A stretch of DNA of 64,000 nt from the NCBI RefSeq assembly GCF_001279525.1, contig NZ_LGDY01000113.1:10596-74595 (forward strand). The letters are read 5' to 3'. The translations under genes and the position numbers were made by a program. Below are positions 16,401-24,904 of this stretch, one piece after another (the stretch's first letter is position 1; every line of letters begins with the position of its first letter). The notes under the pieces are model-generated. The model saw only the letters and a program-made list of their open reading frames with translations. It was not told the origin of the DNA and searched no databases. The stretch comes from Nocardia sp. NRRL S-836 (GTDB lineage Bacteria; Actinomycetota; Actinomycetes; Mycobacteriales; Pseudonocardiaceae).

Positions 16401-16970
16401 TTACCGCAGTCCGGCCAGCACGAAGTCGGCGATCTCACCGGCCAGCACGGCCGGTGACTTCGGACCGTCCGGCCGGTACCACATGGGCAGCTGGTTCACG
16501 ACGCCCAGCGCGATCCGCACGACCGTGTCCGCGGGCACGGCGGAGCTGAAGTCGCCGTCCGCCTGCCCCTTCTCGACCACCGCGAGGAACGTCTCGTGGT
16601 AGCGGCGGCGTTCGGCGCGGAAGTCGGCCATCCGGTCCTCGCCCAGCCGCGGCATCTCGCGGACGAACACCGCGGTCTCGTCGACCCGTTCGGCGGTCGA
16701 GACGACGAGCGAGGACAGGATCTCGCGCACCGTCTCGGCCGCGGGCAGGCCGAGGCCGATGATCCGGTCCATGTCGGCGGACTGCGCCGTGATGAGCAGC
16801 CGGTAGATCTCGAAGAGCAGGTCGTCCTTGGAGCGGAAGTAGTGGTACAGCGCGCCTTTGGTCACCTCGGCGGCCGCCACGACCTCCTGCACCGACGTCG
16901 CGTCGTAGCCCTTCGACGCGAACAGGCGGACGGCCGCGTCCATGATCCGCTGCTCGGTGGTGCCCGGCAC
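16401..16970 (-). CDS. TetR-family transcriptional regulator
   Basis: 189 aa. N-terminal HTH RIMDAAVRLFASKGYDATSVQEVVAAAEVTKGALYHYFRSKDD in blocks (residues 8-51) is canonical TetR; the helical C-terminal ligand domain resembles those regulating fatty acid or steroid genes (KstR2-like), without proof. GTG 16970 starts 2 nt after the stop of the F420-type oxidoreductase gene, so the pair is an operon. A perfect 16-bp palindrome upstream of the operon is the likely operator, giving autoregulation. Confidence 0.9.
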   Translation of the reverse strand: MPGTTEQRIMDAAVRLFASKGYDATSVQEVVAAAEVTKGALYHYFRSKDDLLFEIYRLLITAQSADMDRIIGLGLPAAETVREILSSLVVSTAERVDETAVFVREMPRLGEDRMADFRAERRRYHETFLAVVEKGQADGDFSSAVPADTVVRIALGVVNQLPMWYRPDGPKSPAVLAGEIADFVLAGLR

Positions 16971-16972
16971 GG

Positions 16973-17923
16973 CTATCGCCCTGGGGCCAGCGCGCGTACC
17001 TGCTCGACCTGGTCGCCACCGGTCGGGAGCAGGGCGATGATCGGCGTGTCCACACCGGCGGCCTGGTACTCGGCGACCCGCTCACGGCACCGGTCCACCG
17101 ACCCGTGCACGACCAGCGCGTCGACGACCTCGTCGGGGATCGCCTTCGAGGCGGCCTTGCGGTCGCCGGCGGCCCACGCCTCGTGCATCGGGCGCAGCAC
17201 CTCACCGCGGCCCAGCCAGTCGTGGAAGGCCGCGTAGGCGGGCACGGTCAGGTAGGTGCTGATCAGCATCCGGCCCAGCGCCCGTGCCGCGTCGGCGTCC
17301 TCGGTCGGGCACACGAAGATCCGCGCGGCCAGCTCCGCCTCGCCCAGCTCCGCCCGCACCTGCGGCACGTCCTGCGCGGCGAGCCAGTTCGTGATCGCGC
17401 CGTCGGCCTCGCGACCGGCCAGCCGCAGCATGTTCGGGCGCAGCGCGGCGAGCATGATCGGCACCTTCGCGGCGGGCGGGCGCTCCAGCTTGAACCCGGA
17501 GACGGCGAACGTGTCGTACTGGGCGGTGACCTTCTCCCCCGCCAGCGCGGCCTTGAGGAACCGCAGCGTGTCGCGGGTGCGCTTGAACGGCTCCTCGAAC
17601 GGGATGGCGTTCCAGCGCTGCACGATCGCGGGCGACGACGAGCCGATGCCGAGCACGAACCGGCCGCCGGTCACCTCGGCGAGCGTCGCCGCCGTCATCG
17701 CGAGCGTCGCGGGACCACGCGTGTAGACGGGCGCGATCGCGGGGCCGAAGCGCAGCTCCGACGACCACTGGGCGGCCAGCGCCAGCGGCGTGAAGGCGTC
17801 CGTCCCGGTCGTCTCGGCCGACCACACGTCGGTGTAGCCGAGGTCGGCCAGCTCGCTGACCAGCGCGCGGTGGTCGAGCACCGGCACGCCGATCAGCGGC
17901 AGCGTGATTCCCCAACGAGCCAT
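16973..17923 (-). CDS. LLM-class (luciferase-like) F420-dependent oxidoreductase
   Basis: 316 aa TIM-barrel flavin/F420 enzyme. ARWGITLPLIG, DVWSAETTGTDAFTPLALAA, GPAIAPVYTRGPATLAMTAATLAEVTGGRF in parts, and LGIGSSSPAIVQRWN mark the F420-dependent LLM subgroup common in actinomycetes. The substrate is unknown. ATG 17923 follows GGGAGGCGCTC and was chosen over a longer frame to 17953. It is the first gene of an operon with the TetR regulator, under a palindromic operator at 17956-17971. Confidence 0.88.
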   Translation of the reverse strand: MARWGITLPLIGVPVLDHRALVSELADLGYTDVWSAETTGTDAFTPLALAAQWSSELRFGPAIAPVYTRGPATLAMTAATLAEVTGGRFVLGIGSSSPAIVQRWNAIPFEEPFKRTRDTLRFLKAALAGEKVTAQYDTFAVSGFKLERPPAAKVPIMLAALRPNMLRLAGREADGAITNWLAAQDVPQVRAELGEAELAARIFVCPTEDADAARALGRMLISTYLTVPAYAAFHDWLGRGEVLRPMHEAWAAGDRKAASKAIPDEVVDALVVHGSVDRCRERVAEYQAAGVDTPIIALLPTGGDQVEQVRALAPGR

Positions 17924-17955
17924 GAGCGCCTCCCAAGTCCACTTGGGCAACACCC

Positions 17956-17971
17956 TACCGACCGGTCGGTA
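17956..17971. promoter_or_regulatory. Palindromic TetR operator
   Basis: TACCGACCGGTCGGTA is a perfect 16-bp palindrome 33 bp upstream of the F420-oxidoreductase start. ACCGACCGGTCGGT is a common form of TetR-family operators, and the operon encodes a TetR protein as its second gene, which supports autoregulation. Confidence 0.8.
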
Positions 17972-17974
17972 TGC

Positions 17975-18631
17975 CTACAACTTCCGCGCGAAGGTCAGGC
18001 CGTCGGCGATGGGCACGAGCACCGACTCCACCCGCGGGTCGGCCAGCACGAACCGGTTGAACGCGTCGATCGCCGCCGCGTTGCCCTCGGGCCGCTCGCC
18101 GGCGGCCTCGCCGTAGTAGAGCGTGTTGTCCGCGAGCAGCAGACCGCCCTGCCGCACCCGTGGCACCAGCAGGTCCCAGTAGTGCGCGTACCCGACCTTG
18201 TCCGCGTCGATGAACACCAGGTCGATCGTCGGCTCCTCCGGCAGCTCGGCGATCGTCTGCCCGGCGGGGCCCAGGCGCAGCTCGATGCGGTCGCGCACAC
18301 CGGCCGCCTGCCAGGCCTCCTCGGCGATCCGCGTCCACTCCGCCGAGACGTCGCAGGTGATGACCTTTCCGGAGGGTGGAAGCGCCTGCGCGAACGCGAG
18401 CGTGGAGTACCCGGTGTAGGTGCCGACCTCGACCACGGTCTGCGCGCCGGTGATCTTCACCAGCAGGGACAGCAGGGCCGCCTGCTCGTGCGGGATCTGC
18501 ATCTCCGCCGAGTCGCCGAGCTCCAGCGTCCGCGCGATCAGCTTCTCCTGCACGGCGCTGGGCCGGCCCGCCTGCTCGCGCACGTAGTGGTAGATCTGCG
18601 GGGTCATGACCACGGTCTTGAAGTCGTTCAC
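17975..18631 (-). CDS. Class I SAM-dependent O-methyltransferase (caffeoyl-CoA OMT-like)
   Basis: 218 aa. VVEVGTYTGYSTLAFAQALP is the SAM-binding motif I, VITCDVSAEWTRIAEEAWQ follows, and DLVFIDADKVGYAHYWDLL plus LLLADNTLYYGE hold the Asp/Asn residues that bind the divalent metal in catechol and caffeoyl-CoA O-methyltransferases. It should methylate a catechol hydroxyl. GTG 18631 follows AGAAGGG and is preferred over ATG 18649. It is the last gene of the ammonia-lyase operon, overlapping none but 14 nt from the preceding stop, which suggests a catechol intermediate in that pathway. Confidence 0.87.
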   Translation of the reverse strand: MNDFKTVVMTPQIYHYVREQAGRPSAVQEKLIARTLELGDSAEMQIPHEQAALLSLLVKITGAQTVVEVGTYTGYSTLAFAQALPPSGKVITCDVSAEWTRIAEEAWQAAGVRDRIELRLGPAGQTIAELPEEPTIDLVFIDADKVGYAHYWDLLVPRVRQGGLLLADNTLYYGEAAGERPEGNAAAIDAFNRFVLADPRVESVLVPIADGLTFARKL

Positions 18632-18645
18632 GCGCGGCCCTTCTC

Positions 18646-19404
18646 TCATAGTCGGGTGATGAACGTCCTGAGGGTGTCGCGGTACTCGGGTCGCACCGGG
18701 TGTTTCGCGAGGTCACGGCCGATGGCGGCGAAGACGGCGGCGCGGTGTGCACGGTAGCGGCTGGTGCAGACGTTTTCGCGGCTGACCAGGAAGAACTCGT
18801 CGAACCTGTCTCGTTCGGCGTCGGTGGTGGACAGGCGCGCACGCCCCGACTCGCGCAGCAACGAGTTGCCGTCGGGCACGAGTTTGCGCATGACCTCCAT
18901 GTGTGCCAACAGGTTCGCCTTGCTCGCAGCGGCCAGCGGCGCTGCCGCCGCGGACCCCAGTGCGGCGCGGGCCCTGCGCAGCAGACCGGGCACGGGCTCG
19001 TAGTCACGGGCCCAGCGCCCGCTGAACGCCGGGTCGAACGACGTCATCAACGGCCGGATGACGTCCTCGTACACCTCACGGGAACAGCTGCCCGAATACG
19101 CCAGCAGCGCCGAGTACGCGTCGTATCCAAGCGCAGTGAGGCGGACTAGTTGCGAATCAGGCTCGCGTATCAGCCGATCGAGTGAAGCCGAAAGAAACCT
19201 CCAGACCAGGAACGCGGCGTGGTGGCCGAGGAACCAGCGGTGGACGGCCAGCCCGGCCTCGTCACCGGGGGTCCTGATCACGATCGGGAGCTGGTAGCAG
19301 TCGTCCGCGCACGGGATCAGTTCCGCACCCGGCATCGGCAGCCGCAGCACCGGCAGGTCGACGACCGCGTGACCCCACAGGGGACTGCAAACGGGCGCAC
19401 TCAT
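18646..19404 (-). CDS. Unidentified protein of the ammonia-lyase operon, possibly a heme-dependent aromatic oxygenase
   Basis: 252 aa, soluble, largely helical. Conserved-looking His-rich blocks are HRWFLGHHAAFLVWRFL (about 56-72) and HMEVMRKLVPDGNSLLRESG (about 168-187). Operon context (tyrosine-type ammonia-lyase before it, catechol-type methyltransferase after it) makes an aromatic hydroxylase attractive, and the all-helical His-rich layout would fit the heme-dependent tyrosine hydroxylase/tryptophan dioxygenase superfamily (LmbB2/Orf13 type), but I cannot confirm this by motif. ATG 19404 overlaps the lyase stop by one base; the alternative GTG is at 19407. Confidence 0.7.
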   Translation of the reverse strand: MSAPVCSPLWGHAVVDLPVLRLPMPGAELIPCADDCYQLPIVIRTPGDEAGLAVHRWFLGHHAAFLVWRFLSASLDRLIREPDSQLVRLTALGYDAYSALLAYSGSCSREVYEDVIRPLMTSFDPAFSGRWARDYEPVPGLLRRARAALGSAAAAPLAAASKANLLAHMEVMRKLVPDGNSLLRESGRARLSTTDAERDRFDEFFLVSRENVCTSRYRAHRAAVFAAIGRDLAKHPVRPEYRDTLRTFITRL

Positions 19405-21089
19405 CACAAACCGTCCATTTCCGCCGCGTTGTCAGCGGCGACGCGCTCTCGGGCGTTGAACTCTCCGGCTTTGGACTCTTCGACTCTGGACTCTTCGGCG
19501 CCGAACTCCCGGACCTTGAACTTCCGGGCGTCGAACCCGTGGGCGGTGACCCCCTCGGCGCCGGCGTGCTCGGCGTTCCCGGCTCTCTCGGCTTCCTCGG
19601 TGACGATCCGGTCGAGCAGGTCGGCGACCCGGCCGATCGCCACGTCCAGCGGCCGGTCCTGGACGATCGCGGGCACCTCGGCGGCGATCCGGTCGAAGAC
19701 CGCCGCGAGCCTCGGGGCCAGCGGGCGGCGCGCACCGACGTGCACGGCCTGGCGCAGCGCGACGGCGAGCCCGCCGTGCAGGTAGCGCAGCAGCTTCGCC
19801 TGGTCGAGCGCGGTCAGCGCGGCCTGCGTGCCGAACGGGACGACGTCCTGGTTGTGCAGGTTGGTCGGCAGGCTCTGCGCCGAGGCGGGCGCCGCGGCCC
19901 TGCGCATCGCGGCCACGGTGGCGGTGGCGGAGATCTGGATGCCCTGCACGGCGTGCTGCTGTCCCGGCGCCGGGCTGAGCATCGGCGGCAGGCCGCCGGT
20001 GCGGTGCGGGTCCACGAGCAGGTCGAGCTGCCGTTCGGCCAGGTTGCCGACCTGCACCAGCGCGACGTTGAGCGCGTCGGCGGCGAACGCGCCGGGCTGG
20101 CCGAAGAAGTTGCCGCCGTGCACGACCTCCCCGGTCTCCGGGAAGAACAACGGGTTGTCGCTCACGCCGTTGAGGTCGCGGCGCACCACCTCGTCCGCGT
20201 GCCGCACGCTGGTGCGGGCCGCGCCCAGCAGCTGCGGCACGCACCGGATGCTGTACGCCTCCTGCAGCGGGCGTTCGCCGGAGGGCGTGCTGCCCCGCAA
20301 CCAGGTCCGCAGCCCGGCACCGGCGTCCGCGACGTCCGGATGGCCGAACGCGGCCAGCAGCGCGGGCGACGCGAACTCCGTGCCACAGCCGAGGACGTCG
20401 GTCATCAGCGCCGACAGCAGTTCCGCGACGCGGCACGACCTCGTGGCCTGCGCGACCGCGAGACCGAGTGCGGCCGAGGTGACCGAGGTGCCGTTCACCA
20501 CGGCGAGGGCGTCGCGCCCGTCGAGCTCCAGCACGCGCAGCCCCGCCTGCCCCAGCGCGTCGGCGGCCGGCAGCAGCCGCCCGCTCAGGAACGCGTTCCC
20601 GTTGCCGCGCAACGCATGCGCCACGTACGCCAGCGGCTGGAGGTCACCGCTCGCGCCGACCGACCCGAGCCGCGGCACCGCGGGGGCGAAGTCGGTCGCC
20701 AGCATCGCGACCAGCGCGTCGACGACGTGTTCCGAGACGCCGGAACGCCCGTGCGCCAACGAGAACAACCGCGCCAGCACCGCGGCCCTGACGACCTCGG
20801 GCGGCAGCAGCTCGCCGTGCCCGACGATGTGGTGCAGGATCGTGTTGTCACTCTGCCCGGCGCCGTCCGCGCGCCCCTCGAAGGCGACGAGCGGCCCGAA
20901 ACCCGTTGTCACACCGTAGATCGCACGGCCGGAGCCGCTGATCTCCAGCACGAACTCGCGGCAGCGGGCGATCCGCGCCCGCACGTCGCCGGGCAGCTCG
21001 ACGGCCAACGGCCCTCTCGCCTGCTCCAGATGCGCGGGTGACAGTGCCGCCGCCAGGCTCAGGGCAGCGGAGGATGTTCCGACGGGCAC
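19404..21089 (-). CDS. MIO-type aromatic amino acid ammonia-lyase (HAL/TAL/PAL family)
   Basis: 561 aa. RLGSVGASGDLQPLAYVAHA contains the Ala146-Ser147-Gly148 triad that forms the methylidene-imidazolone cofactor; IYGVTTGFGPLV carries the catalytic Tyr58, and NGTSVTSA, YSIRCVPQLLG and SDNPLFFPETGEVVHGGNF are family blocks. The selectivity pair is His86-His87 (ILHHIVG) where histidine ammonia-lyases have Ser-His and tyrosine ammonia-lyases His-Leu, so tyrosine is the likelier substrate; no hut genes are nearby. GTG 21089 follows GGAGGCGTC. The C-terminus has an unusual pentad-repeat tail. Confidence 0.88.
   Translation of the reverse strand: MPVGTSSAALSLAAALSPAHLEQARGPLAVELPGDVRARIARCREFVLEISGSGRAIYGVTTGFGPLVAFEGRADGAGQSDNTILHHIVGHGELLPPEVVRAAVLARLFSLAHGRSGVSEHVVDALVAMLATDFAPAVPRLGSVGASGDLQPLAYVAHALRGNGNAFLSGRLLPAADALGQAGLRVLELDGRDALAVVNGTSVTSAALGLAVAQATRSCRVAELLSALMTDVLGCGTEFASPALLAAFGHPDVADAGAGLRTWLRGSTPSGERPLQEAYSIRCVPQLLGAARTSVRHADEVVRRDLNGVSDNPLFFPETGEVVHGGNFFGQPGAFAADALNVALVQVGNLAERQLDLLVDPHRTGGLPPMLSPAPGQQHAVQGIQISATATVAAMRRAAAPASAQSLPTNLHNQDVVPFGTQAALTALDQAKLLRYLHGGLAVALRQAVHVGARRPLAPRLAAVFDRIAAEVPAIVQDRPLDVAIGRVADLLDRIVTEEAERAGNAEHAGAEGVTAHGFDARKFKVREFGAEESRVEESKAGEFNARERVAADNAAEMDGL
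19443..19532 (-). repeat. 15-bp (five-residue) repeats in the ammonia-lyase tail
   Basis: Six degenerate 15-bp units encode DARKF, KVREF, GAEES, RVEES, KAGEF and NARER, a charged helical extension after the normal end of the lyase fold. The units are imperfect at the DNA level (core GAGTTC or GAGTCC). Confidence 0.7.
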
Positions 21090-21274
21090 GACGCCTCCAG
21101 GGGATTCGGCGCAGCTCGTTCGGCGCGACACGGTTTTCCTGGCCGCGCCAACGACTTCAGCAACACCCGCGACGATCCCGGTTGACCGGCCGGTGAGGAA
21201 GGGCCTTCCGTACCAAATGATCAGACCGTTTGTCGGCACTCCCGGCTGAAAGCGTCCTCAGTCCCCGGTCGCGG

Positions 21275-21997
21275 TCAGTCGTCCGCCGTGACGAGCCCGC
21301 CGGACCGGTCGTCGAACTCTCCGTCGACGATGCGGGCCAGCACCCGCGCCGACTGCTCCACCGGGGTGAACCTGCCTTGCTCCCGCTGAGACTTCGCCCA
21401 CCGGGCAACGCGCTGGCCGTGGTCGTCGGCCGGCGTGGTCCGGCAGCCGCGGCCCATCAGGCCGACGTCGACCATGCCGGGGTCGTAGCTCAGCACGGCG
21501 ATCGGCCGGTGCTTGAGCTCGACCGCGAGGTTCTCCCCCAGCTTGAGCACCGCGGCCTTGGACACCGAGTACGCCGACAGCAACGGCCACCGGTGCACGC
21601 CCGCGTTGCTGACGACGTTGACGATCCGGCCGCTGGTCATCGTGCGGATCGCCGCGTTGGTGGCGAAGGCGAGGCCGCGGAGGTTGACCTCGAACGTCCG
21701 CCACCACTCGTTCTCGTCGACCTCCCACGTCGGGCCGACCGGACCGCCGAGCGCACCGTTGTTGACCAGCACGTCGACCGGCCCGAGGCTCTCGATCAGC
21801 TTCGGTGTCGCGTGCGGGTCGCCGAGGTCGGCGACGTGCGTCTCGACGTCGATGCCCCGCGCCGTGAGCTCCCGCCCGGCGCAGGCGAGCGCCCGTTCGT
21901 CGCGGCCGGTGATGACGAGCCGGTGGCCCTGTGCGCCAACGGCTTCGCTGAACGCCCGGCCGAGCTCCTTCGCCCCGCCGGTGATGAGCACGCGCAT
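21275..21997 (-). CDS. Short-chain dehydrogenase/reductase
   Basis: 240 aa Rossmann enzyme: VLITGGAKELGRAF (cofactor loop), VNNGALGG, a catalytic SNAGVHRWPLLSAYSVSK with Ser, Tyr and Lys in order. NADP preference is suggested by GRDER after the second strand. Its ATG overlaps the ligase stop by one base, so it is coupled to the 4CL-like gene; it might reduce an acyl-CoA or aromatic intermediate, or be unrelated biochemically. A 185-nt gap then precedes the lyase gene. Confidence 0.87.
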   Translation of the reverse strand: MRVLITGGAKELGRAFSEAVGAQGHRLVITGRDERALACAGRELTARGIDVETHVADLGDPHATPKLIESLGPVDVLVNNGALGGPVGPTWEVDENEWWRTFEVNLRGLAFATNAAIRTMTSGRIVNVVSNAGVHRWPLLSAYSVSKAAVLKLGENLAVELKHRPIAVLSYDPGMVDVGLMGRGCRTTPADDHGQRVARWAKSQREQGRFTPVEQSARVLARIVDGEFDDRSGGLVTADD

Positions 21998-23433
21998 CAG
22001 GGGTGGTCCCCCAGCAGGCGGCGGAGGATCTTGCCGGACACGGACCTGGGAATCTCGTTCACGAACACAACCTGGCGCACCTTCTTGTACGGCGCCACCT
22101 CCGCCGCCACGAACGCCAGCAGCTCCTCCGCCGTGACGTCGCCTTGCGTGACGACGAACGCCTTCGGCACCTCGCCGTTGATCCGATCGGGCGTACCGAC
22201 CACCGCGGCGTCGCTGACCCGCGGATGGCCGCGCAGCACGGCCTCCAGCTCGGCCGGCGCGACCTGGTAGCCGCGGTACTTGATCATCTCCTTGATCCGG
22301 TCGACCACGTGGAACCGGCCGTTCACGACGCGCACGAGGTCACCGGTGCGCAGCCAGCCGTCGGCGAAGGCGGCGCGCGTGGCCTCCTCGTCGTCCACGT
22401 AGCCGTCCATGACCTGGGGGCCGCGGACGAGCATCTCCCCCGCTTCGCCCTCGGCGACGTCCTCGGTGGTGCCAGGACGGACGATCCTGGCCTCGGTGCC
22501 GGGACTGAGCACGCCGACGCTCGCGGGGTCGGCGTCGAGGTCGTCGTCGAACGTCTGGTGCGTGCCGCCCGCCTCGGTCAGCCCGTAACCCTGGCGGATG
22601 GGCGCGTGCAGGACGCGTTCGGCGGCCCGGCGGACGTTCTCGTCGAGCGGAGCGGCCCCGCACAGCACGAGCCTGAGCGACGGCTGCTCCGGCGCGCCGG
22701 TCTCGGCCGCGATGGCGGCGGCGAGCGGCGGGACGAGGAACGCGCGGGTGACCCGGTGCTCACGGAGCCTGCGCAGGTAGGTCGCGGCGTCGCAGCGCGG
22801 TGACGTGACGATCGTGGCGCCGCCGAGCAGACCGGACTCGAGGATGATCGCGAAGCCGTAGACGTGGAAGAACGGCAGGTTCGCGGCGAGCACGTCGGTG
22901 TGGCCGATGCGCCAGCCTTGCCGCTGCTGCTCCAGGTTGGCCACGAGCGCCCGGTGGCGGTGCCGGACCGCCTTGGTGACACCGGTGGTGCCGCTGGAGA
23001 AGAGGATGACGGCGGAATCGTCCGGCGATGTGACCGGCAGCTCGCCGTCATCGCTCACGGGGAGGTCGTCGAGGTCGAGCGTCCTGGTGACGTGCGCGAG
23101 CGCGTGGAGCCGGCGCGCTTCCCCGTCCGTGAGCACCGGGTTGAGCAACGCCGCCGTCGCACCGGCCGCCATGACGGCGTGCAGTGCGACGGCGTAGTGC
23201 GGCCGGTTCATGCTGCTGATGGCGACGACGTCACCGGGCCGGACACCGTCGGCGACGAGCCCTTTGGCCGTTCGCTCGACGGCGCCGGCCAGCTCGGCGT
23301 ACGTCAGCCGCTCCGCGCTGACGGCGTCCACCAGCGCGACGCGCTCACCGTGCCGGCGGGCACCGGCGAGAACGTGCTCGTGCACCGTTGCGGCGGGGAA
23401 GTCCACGGCAGGCAGGGGGCTGCGGTAGATCAC
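21997..23433 (-). CDS. Acyl-CoA synthetase, 4-coumarate-CoA ligase-like
   Basis: 478 aa ANL-superfamily enzyme that adenylates a carboxylate and loads it on CoA. AMP-binding motif ILFSSGTTGVTKAVRHRHR, then QGYGLTEAGG, DGWLRTGDLV and the C-terminal EMIKYRGYQVAPAELEAVL and RSVSGKILRRLL with the catalytic Lys. The N-terminus VIYRSPLPAVDFP is typical of 4CL-type ligases and starts at GTG 23433 after GGAGCCGAA; the frame is open to 23451. Together with the downstream lyase a phenylpropenoyl-CoA product is plausible. Shorter than plant 4CL (about 550 aa) but complete in motifs. Confidence 0.87.
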   Translation of the reverse strand: MIYRSPLPAVDFPAATVHEHVLAGARRHGERVALVDAVSAERLTYAELAGAVERTAKGLVADGVRPGDVVAISSMNRPHYAVALHAVMAAGATAALLNPVLTDGEARRLHALAHVTRTLDLDDLPVSDDGELPVTSPDDSAVILFSSGTTGVTKAVRHRHRALVANLEQQRQGWRIGHTDVLAANLPFFHVYGFAIILESGLLGGATIVTSPRCDAATYLRRLREHRVTRAFLVPPLAAAIAAETGAPEQPSLRLVLCGAAPLDENVRRAAERVLHAPIRQGYGLTEAGGTHQTFDDDLDADPASVGVLSPGTEARIVRPGTTEDVAEGEAGEMLVRGPQVMDGYVDDEEATRAAFADGWLRTGDLVRVVNGRFHVVDRIKEMIKYRGYQVAPAELEAVLRGHPRVSDAAVVGTPDRINGEVPKAFVVTQGDVTAEELLAFVAAEVAPYKKVRQVVFVNEIPRSVSGKILRRLLGDHP

Positions 23434-23526
23434 TTCGGCTCCAGGCTCCACGCCACCGGGGACCAGGGGGCGTGCAGCGGAGGCTATCGGTTGTTCAGCA
23501 CCGCTCGGGGGCCAGTCGGCACCCGC

Positions 23527-24339
23527 TCAGAGCGAGATGCCGCGTGCCGCCAGCCAGCCCACCGGGTTGATCTTCTCGGACCCGCCGACCCACACCTCGA
23601 AGTGCAGGTGCGGCCCGGTCGACTGACCGCGGTTGCCGATGGTCGCGATCTGCTGCCCGGCCCTGACCTTCGCGCCCTGGGCGACGTCGATCGTGTTGAC
23701 GTGCCCGTAGACGGTGATGGTGCCGTCGTCGTGCTGCACCCGCACCCACAACCCGAACCCGCTGGCGGGCCCGGCCTCGACCACCGTGCCGTCCATGACG
23801 GACACGATCGGCGTGCCGATGGCGTTGGCGATGTCGACACCGTTGTGGCTGGTACCCCACCGGGCACCGAAACCAGAGGTGAACGTCCCCTCCGCCGGCT
23901 TGACGGCCTTGGGCCGCTTCGCCTCTTCCTCAGCCGCCTTGCGGGCCGCCTCGCGGGCCGCCTCGACCTTGGCCGCCTCCTGCCGCTGCGCGTACGCGCC
24001 TTCCGCGGTCCTCAGCGCCTCACGAACGTGGTGCTGCACCTGGATCTGCTCGGCCTGCAACAGGTTCCGCGTCTCCACACCGGTGTCGACCGCGTGAACG
24101 GTCTTGAGCTCCGCGGGCCGCTGCTGGTGCGTCATCGCCGCGGCGAGCTCGGACGTCGCCGCAACGGGAACGATCCGGTCGACGGGCGTGACCGTGGTCA
24201 TCGCCTGGGCGAAACCCGCACCGGCCAAAGCACCTGCGGCGACCACCGCCGCGACGGCCTTCTTGCGGTCCAGGTCCACTCTGCCGATCACGTCGACCAG
24301 CGGGCCCTTCGCTCGATGCCGTGCCAAACCTGCCTCCAT
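23527..24339 (-). CDS. Secreted/membrane-anchored M23 family metallopeptidase
   Basis: 270 aa. A cationic N-terminus and hydrophobic segment AVAAVVAAGALAGAGFAQAM (about 28-47) act as signal or anchor, followed by an Ala/Glu/Lys-rich coiled coil (EAAKVEAAREAARKAAEEEA) and a C-terminal LytM domain: TSHNGVDIANAIGTPI (zinc His and Asp), VYGHVNTI and GPHLHFEVWVGG. This is a complete zinc endopeptidase that should cleave peptidoglycan cross-bridges outside the membrane. Start ATG 24339 has a poor ribosome binding site. It lies next to a long gene-free region. Confidence 0.88.
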   Translation of the reverse strand: MEAGLARHRAKGPLVDVIGRVDLDRKKAVAAVVAAGALAGAGFAQAMTTVTPVDRIVPVAATSELAAAMTHQQRPAELKTVHAVDTGVETRNLLQAEQIQVQHHVREALRTAEGAYAQRQEAAKVEAAREAARKAAEEEAKRPKAVKPAEGTFTSGFGARWGTSHNGVDIANAIGTPIVSVMDGTVVEAGPASGFGLWVRVQHDDGTITVYGHVNTIDVAQGAKVRAGQQIATIGNRGQSTGPHLHFEVWVGGSEKINPVGWLAARGISL

Positions 24340-24780
24340 GCACTCGGGGGAGTTCGAGCCGCGTTGGTCACGTCCGGCTTCGGGGGCCTTGACGTGGGCG
24401 GACTGGACCGTTTCGGGGGGAGATCCGTGTCCTGGCGGTTATCGAACCGTGACATGCGGCCGGAAACGTAACCTCGCGTCACCGGCTGGGGCAAGCGATG
24501 TGGGTGTTTGGGTGATGGAGCCCACTGGCGGTTACTTTGGGTAGTTGAGTGGTGGTGTGGGCTGGTAACGGCCTTTAGACCAATGCCCGTTTTCAGTGTT
24601 TGTACTGGTCAGTCGCTTTATCGAGAAAGGTCGACCGGTGGGTTTGGTCGGCTTTGAGGCGGGGTGCGCGGCTGCTCGGCTTGGTGCCGGGGCTGGGGCC
24701 GTCCGTTCGTCTGTCGCCTTGGGTGCGTGGTTGATCAGGCAGGGACGACGTTCGGGGTTCATCGCCGCTTCGCGACGATC

Positions 24781-24904
24781 GCGATTGGGGCTTGACTTCG
24801 AGCCTCTTGCGGGGCGATGAGTCGGCCTTAAAAGGCCGGGCATAAGGAGCCCGGCCGATCCCTGCCAGGGTATCGCCCCGCCCTCAAAGTCAAGCCCCAA
24901 TCGC
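24781..24904. repeat. Long interrupted inverted repeat (MITE-like or double terminator)
   Basis: Outer arms of 18 bp are perfectly complementary (GCGATTGGGGCTTGACTT at 24781-24798 and its complement at 24887-24904). Inner arms GCGGGGCGAT (24809-24818) and ATCGCCCCGC (24872-24881) extend the pairing. The centre holds further hairpins, including CCGGGC-ATAAGGA-GCCCGG. The whole 124 nt could fold as one branched structure. Confidence 0.75.

Noticed and set aside
19404..21089. Histidine ammonia-lyase of a hut pathway
   Set aside because: No hut genes are near, the selectivity pair is His-His rather than Ser-His, and the neighbours are ligase and catechol-type methyltransferase genes.
24340..24540. 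Cyclic di-AMP riboswitch (ydaO type) before the M23 peptidase gene
   Set aside because: Such elements often precede actinobacterial wall hydrolase genes, but I could not find the conserved core or pairing scheme here.
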